NCBI GenBank assembly: GCA_015059245.1
Contig: SVAU01000004.1
Coordinates: 79,205 to 143,204 of the forward strand
Direction of reading: 5' to 3'
DNA: 64,000 nucleotides
Source: Bacillota bacterium
Lineage (GTDB): Bacteria > Bacillota_I > Bacilli_A > RF39 > UBA660
Shown one piece after another: positions 60,334 to 64,000 of the stretch. Position numbers and translations under genes: made by a program. Every line of letters starts with the position of its first letter. The stretch's first letter is position 1. The notes beneath the pieces were generated by a model, which had not been told where the DNA came from, did not search any database, and worked only from the letters and a program-made list of their open reading frames with translations.

Positions 60334-61472
60334 TATTCATTACCTTTCATTAATCTACTAAGTTGTTCATATCTTAATTTAAATATTTTTATAAACTTAT
60401 TAATTTCTTCATTAGTAGTTACATAACTTAAACTTATTCTTATAGTAGAAGTTGCTCTTGCCTTATCATTATATATTGCCATTACTGAAGTACTTAATTC
60501 TCCAGATGAACAAGCAGTATTAGTGCTAACATATATTTCATCTTCTTCTAAAGCATGTATAAATGTTTCAGGTCTAACATTACTTAAACTAATATTTAAT
60601 ACATGTGGAATAGAATACTTCGTACTATTTATAATAATACCATCTATATTACTTAATTCTTCTACTAATCTATCATTTAATCTCTTAACACTAGCTTCTC
60701 TTCTTTCTAAGTCTGTTAATGCTATTCTACAAGCCTTAGATAAAGCTACAACTAATGGTAATGGTGGTGTCCCACTTCTTAAATCATTAAACTTACCAGA
60801 TCCATGTATTAATGGAGTAATATTAACTTTACTATTCTTATATAAGAATCCTATACCCTTAGGTCCAAATATCTTATGTCCACTCATAGATGCCATATCT
60901 ACATCTTTCATATTAACAGTTATCTTTCCAATAGCCTGTGTCATATCACTATGGAATATAGTATTTGGATTCTCTTTCTTAATTATTTGTCTAATAGTCT
61001 TAAGTGGTTGTCTTATCCCAACTTCACTATTAACTGCACATATACTTACTAATATAGTAGTTGGTCTAATCTTTCTTTTTAAATCTTCAAAATCAATTAA
61101 TCCATCTCTATCATTATTTACATAACTAATTTCATAACCTTGTAATTCCAAAAAATTACATACTGCATATATAGAAGGATGTTCTAATTTAGAAACAATA
61201 ATATGATTCCCTCTATTTTTATAACTTAACGCTACTCCTTTTAAAGCCATATTATTTGACTCAGTAGCCCCACTTGTATAAACAAGTTCTTCTTCATTTA
61301 TATCAAACAACTCACATAACTGTTTTGTTGCACTATTTAATAAAACTTTTGATTTAACTCCTAAAGCATGAATTGAATTTGCATTCCCCATATAATCTCT
61401 AGTTGCCTTATTATAGCTTTCAAGTACATCATAAGAAACAGGTGTCGTCGCAGAATAATCTAAATATATCAT
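60333..61472 (-). CDS. Cysteine desulfurase (NifS/IscS family, ThiI partner)
   Basis: 379 residues. PLP enzyme that takes sulfur from cysteine as a protein persulfide. DYSATTPVS at the start, SGATESNNMAL, the PLP lysine in SGHKIFGPKG (near 204) and the active-site Cys in TNTACSSGE (near 325) in a short loop, all as in NifS-like group I enzymes. Neighbouring thiI suggests the B. subtilis NifZ role in 4-thiouridine synthesis. Promoter at 61491-61519. Confidence 0.93.
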   Translation of the reverse strand: MIYLDYSATTPVSYDVLESYNKATRDYMGNANSIHALGVKSKVLLNSATKQLCELFDINEEELVYTSGATESNNMALKGVALSYKNRGNHIIVSKLEHPSIYAVCNFLELQGYEISYVNNDRDGLIDFEDLKRKIRPTTILVSICAVNSEVGIRQPLKTIRQIIKKENPNTIFHSDMTQAIGKITVNMKDVDMASMSGHKIFGPKGIGFLYKNSKVNITPLIHGSGKFNDLRSGTPPLPLVVALSKACRIALTDLERREASVKRLNDRLVEELSNIDGIIINSTKYSIPHVLNISLSNVRPETFIHALEEDEIYVSTNTACSSGELSTSVMAIYNDKARATSTIRISLSYVTTNEEINKFIKIFKLRYEQLSRLMKGNE

Positions 61473-61490
61473 TACAAATCACCTATTCTA

Positions 61491-61519
61491 ATTATAGGTT
61501 AAAAATACATATTTATCAA
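61491..61519 (-). promoter_or_regulatory. Sigma-A promoter of the cysteine desulfurase gene
   Basis: TTGATA (61514-61519), 17 bases, TATAAT (61491-61496) on the minus strand. Confidence 0.7.
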
Positions 61520-61532
61520 GAAATTTAACCAC

Positions 61533-61557
61533 AAAAAAAGATAGTATAAACTATCTT
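61533..61557 (-). terminator. Intrinsic terminator of ezrA
   Basis: AAGATAGT/ACTATCTT hairpin (61538-61545 and 61550-61557) with seven T on the minus strand. Confidence 0.85.
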
Positions 61558-63269
61558 CTTGCACTTTCTAATAATTTCTTTTGAATACCAGGTTCAATTA
61601 CATTAATTGCTCTTATAGTATTATCTAAAGCTTTCTTATATTCACCATTATAGAATAAGTCTTCAGCTTTAGTTAATTCATGATCTACCGTTTTATGTAT
61701 AGGTCTATATCTATTACCATAAACTATTGCTGTTTCAACTAATGCAGCTGTTCTAATTATTTCATTAGAAGTATTATATAATTTAAGAACTAAGTCTCTA
61801 GCTGTATCTACTCTAATATTTAATGTTTTAATAGATACAGGTTTCATATTCATTTCCTTAATCATTTCTTTTATAGCAACATTAGCTTCACTAAGTTGTA
61901 CATAATAATAATTAGGAATTACTGGTAACTTATAACTTTCAATTCTACTCTTAGCTTTTTTAAGTATTGTCTTAATTTCTTCTAATTGATCATGTGCTCT
62001 TTGTTCATCTTCTTCTAAACTACCTAAACTTCTTAAAGCTACTTCTAGCTTTTCTTCTGTTTTAGATAATCTAACATTTAATGTCTCCATCTCTTTACCT
62101 AATCTAGTAAAAGCAAAAGACTTATTACGATGAGCATCTACTATTTCATTATAATCCTTCTTAATTTGAATTAATTCTTGTCTAATTATTTCTATTACTC
62201 TAACATCTTCATCAGTTAAATCATAACTATATTTAATTACATCTAACTTCTTATATAATCCATTATTAATCTTTTCTAACTTATTAGCTTTAACTAATAC
62301 TTTTCTAATATATTCTTCAAATATTTTCCTAGCTTGTTTTTCTTTATCAAAATCACCATAAATATTATCAAAATAATCAGATATAGTTTTTAATTCTAAC
62401 AATGAATCTTCAACATTCAATACATTTAATCTTGCAAATATATCTTGTAACTTCTTATTACATTCTTCTATATTATAATCTAAATTTAAATAATCTAAAT
62501 TATAACCTTCACTTATTAATCTTTCACTAATAGCTTTAATATCCTTAGTCTTATTAGGTATTAAACTACCACCCATTAATATAATAGTAGGAGCTTCTTC
62601 TATAACTACACCTAAATTACCAATTAGATCGTCAATACCTTTAACTATTCTACCAACTTCTTCATAAGCATTTTGTTCCATAGCAACTTCAAAAGCCGCA
62701 AATAACTTATCTACATTTTCAAATTGTAATTCTAATGGAGCACATACTTCTTTAAAGTCATTCTTATTCTTGTTATATTTAGTAATGATTTCTCTATATT
62801 TAACTTTTAATTTAGTAATAGTTTCTCTATTTCTTTCTTCAGATAAAGTAATTTCTTTAATCTCATCTAATAAAAAGTTGGCTTTTGTTTTAACATAAAA
62901 AATATCTAATTCTACTTTAGCAATCTTTTCATTCAGTTCTTTATACTTCTTATCATTAAAGCAATCTTCTATTTCAATTAATGCATCAGTAATCTTAGGT
63001 ACTTCTACATCTTTAATATCTTTAAATCTTTCTTGCCAATCTTCAAAAGTTTCTTGCATCTTTTCATTATTAACTAATGCTTCTACTTTATTTAATTCAC
63101 TTAATATAGAAGATGATATTATTAGATTCTTATCTCTTTCTAATGCATTTATCTCTTCTTGATATTTCTTTTTCTCTTTATTATTTATTAGATTAAGAAC
63201 TATAACTATGATTATTACACTTACTACATAATAACTTATACCCAATAATATATATGCAGTTTGACTCAT
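61551..63269 (-). CDS. ezrA: Septation ring regulator EzrA
   Basis: 572 residues from ATG 63269 (GGAGG seven bases upstream); a longer frame adds 16 residues without a site. One N-terminal membrane helix (about 5-25), then spectrin-like coiled-coil bundles to the C-terminus. EzrA is about 560 residues in Bacilli, and the NYYYVQLSEANVAIKEM and YGNRYRPIHKTVDHELTKAEDLFYNG-like end segments fit the family. It controls FtsZ ring position and links to cell-wall enzymes. ezrA, the desulfurase and thiI also cluster in B. subtilis. Confidence 0.9.
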   Translation of the reverse strand: MSQTAYILLGISYYVVSVIIIVIVLNLINNKEKKKYQEEINALERDKNLIISSSILSELNKVEALVNNEKMQETFEDWQERFKDIKDVEVPKITDALIEIEDCFNDKKYKELNEKIAKVELDIFYVKTKANFLLDEIKEITLSEERNRETITKLKVKYREIITKYNKNKNDFKEVCAPLELQFENVDKLFAAFEVAMEQNAYEEVGRIVKGIDDLIGNLGVVIEEAPTIILMGGSLIPNKTKDIKAISERLISEGYNLDYLNLDYNIEECNKKLQDIFARLNVLNVEDSLLELKTISDYFDNIYGDFDKEKQARKIFEEYIRKVLVKANKLEKINNGLYKKLDVIKYSYDLTDEDVRVIEIIRQELIQIKKDYNEIVDAHRNKSFAFTRLGKEMETLNVRLSKTEEKLEVALRSLGSLEEDEQRAHDQLEEIKTILKKAKSRIESYKLPVIPNYYYVQLSEANVAIKEMIKEMNMKPVSIKTLNIRVDTARDLVLKLYNTSNEIIRTAALVETAIVYGNRYRPIHKTVDHELTKAEDLFYNGEYKKALDNTIRAINVIEPGIQKKLLESARR

Positions 63270-63295
63270 ACTTAGACCTCCTATTCTAATATTAC

Positions 63296-63324
63296 ATAAT
63301 AATAATATCATAAACAAAGTTCAA
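63296..63324 (-). promoter_or_regulatory. Sigma-A promoter of ezrA
   Basis: TTGAAC (63319-63324), 17 bases, TATTAT (63296-63301) on the minus strand. Confidence 0.55.
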
Positions 63325-63428
63325 AATATAGATTAAAAACAAAAATTATGTATTTTAATATATTTCTTCTTGTAAATTAACAAATTCTTTATATTTACCT
63401 AAAATAGCCCTTTTAAGCCCTATTTTAT

Positions 63429-63456
63429 TTGACATTTTCAAGATTTATTGTATAAT
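63429..63456 (+). promoter_or_regulatory. Sigma-A promoter of rpsD
   Basis: Consensus TTGACA (63429-63434), 16 bases, consensus TATAAT (63451-63456) on the plus strand. Confidence 0.85.
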
Positions 63457-63462
63457 TAATCT

Positions 63463-63600
63463 TGCGATGTATTTGGCAGCGCTATATTAAAGTTATAAAG
63501 TGTTTATTACCTAAGGGTGTATTAGTATCTAAGGCTGCCTTAGAAAAAATACCTAAATAAACTCCCTATAATATTTAAATAGCATTCCTATATATCAAAT
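63463..63600 (+). promoter_or_regulatory. Structured rpsD leader, likely S4 autoregulation site
   Basis: About 160 bases of untranslated leader. GGCAGC (63475-63480) is complementary to GCTGCC (63534-63539), and a nearly perfect palindrome (63529-63543) overlaps the 3' arm, so two folds compete. S4 represses its own mRNA through a leader fold in Bacillus. I see no gene in 63270-63622; the stretch holds two divergent promoters and this leader. The protein ligand is inferred. Confidence 0.5.
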
Positions 63601-63622
63601 ATAATGAAAGGAGAAATTTATA

Positions 63623-64000
63623 ATGGCAAGATATACTGGTCCTGTTTACAAGAAATCTCGTCGTTTAGGATTCTCAATTCTTGAAAATGGAAAAGAATTA
63701 GCTAAACGTCCATATGCTCCTGGAGCTCATGGAAATGATAAGAGAAGAAAATCAAGTGAATACGGTGTTCAATTAGCTGAAAAACAAAAAATCAGATTAA
63801 TGTATGGATTAAATGAAAAACAATTCCATAAATTATATGATAGAGCTGCTAAAATGGAAGGTAAAGCTGGTTTCAACTTACTTTGCTTACTAGAATCTAG
63901 ATTAGATAACGTTGTTTATCGTTTAGGATTAGCTAAAACTAGAAGAGCTGCTCGTCAAGTTGTTAATCATGGACATATCACTGTAAACGGAGTTAAAGTT
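63623..64000 (+). CDS. rpsD: Ribosomal protein uS4, N-terminal part (cut by window edge)
   Basis: 126 codons to the right edge. [19 protein letters not shown] is the start of S4; the S4 RNA-binding fold begins near [23 protein letters not shown] and [11 protein letters not shown]4 is a primary 16S rRNA binder and translation-accuracy protein. The start has AAAGGAGA upstream. The zinc-coordinating cysteines of some S4 proteins are absent at the N-terminus (a C-minus form). Confidence 0.97.
   Translation, partial: MARYTGPVYKKSRRLGFSILENGKELAKRPYAPGAHGNDKRRKSSEYGVQLAEKQKIRLMYGLNEKQFHKLYDRAAKMEGKAGFNLLCLLESRLDNVVYRLGLAKTRRAARQVVNHGHITVNGVKV

Noticed and set aside
60523..61125. 200-codon plus-strand open frame with hydrophobic stretches
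   Set aside because: Antisense to the conserved cysteine desulfurase; low-GC codon use makes long antisense frames common, and no start site is visible.
63355..63435. 26-codon minus-strand open frame upstream of ezrA
   Set aside because: It has no ribosome-binding site and starts inside the divergent rpsD -35 element.
1..64000. TGA read as tryptophan (Mollicutes-type code)
   Set aside because: TGA works as a stop at conserved gene ends and overlaps, and Trp positions use TGG.
1..64000. tRNA, rRNA, insertion sequences, prophage or integrase genes
   Set aside because: Searched by eye on both strands for transposase-like frames, tRNA cloverleaf landmarks and rRNA conserved blocks; none was recognised.

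Overview
Low-GC (roughly 30% by eye), single-membrane bacterium using the standard bacterial code (TGA is used as a stop, for example in ATGA overlaps). A PASTA-domain Ser/Thr kinase (PrkC) with its phosphatase, EzrA, a pro-sequence-bearing sporulation sigma factor SigE beside SpoIIGA, a tiny YjcZ-like spore-type membrane peptide, a T-box, a glmS ribozyme, an L20 leader and a Firmicutes-type type VII secretion locus all point to the Bacilli. I would place it near the Erysipelotrichia/Mollicutes-related uncultured gut lineages, but the exact taxon cannot be fixed from the sequence alone. Almost everything is on the minus strand; only prsA-like (52266-53309) and rpsD (63623 to the right edge) are on plus.

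Layout. 1-13.6 kb: start of a CCA-adding enzyme, small unknown membrane proteins, the rlmN-prpC-prkC-rsgA-rpe operon, the spoIIGA-sigE-membrane protein operon, a zinc-ribbon protein, and ftsA-ftsZ. 12.9-14.4 kb: infC-rpmI-rplT behind an L20-type attenuator. 14.4-18.4 kb: a metallophosphoesterase and a HelD-type RNA polymerase recycling ATPase. 18.5-31 kb and 31-43.6 kb: a large type VII secretion (T7SS, Ess/Yuk-like) locus in at least six transcription units, split by a housekeeping block (thrS with T-box, der, ysxC at 34.5-38.8 kb). 43.8-45.8 kb: glmS with its ribozyme. 45.8-52.1 kb: a degenerate trypsin-like protease, a membrane metallopeptidase, FtsK and a YjcZ-like peptide. 52.3-64 kb: prsA, LexA-box-controlled recX, an NrnA-type phosphoesterase, ackA, a CPBP protease, thiI, a rhodanese lipoprotein, a cysteine desulfurase, ezrA and rpsD.

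The T7SS locus is the most unusual part. It encodes the EssC motor and the ubiquitin-like EsaB/YukD, three DUF4176 proteins, several WXG100 proteins, and a second family of about 100-residue helical proteins that I call the FDY type. Each FDY-type gene lies directly downstream of a WXG100-like gene. Two complete four-gene cassettes (WXG100-like, FDY-type, short coiled coil, large C-terminally membrane-anchored protein) are paralogous in order and architecture. No recognisable EssA, EssB or EsaA gene is present, so the large membrane proteins are candidates for lineage-specific machine parts or substrate-specific adaptors. Each unit has its own sigma-A-like promoter and intrinsic terminator.

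Regulatory RNA and DNA elements that can be read directly include the T-box (specifier ACU, Thr), the glmS ribozyme, the L20 leader with a terminator competing with a long-range helix, a likely S4 leader, a LexA box overlapping the recX -35 element, and a SigK-like promoter before the YjcZ-like gene. Several CDS starts were moved to better ribosome-binding sites; infC appears to start at AUA.
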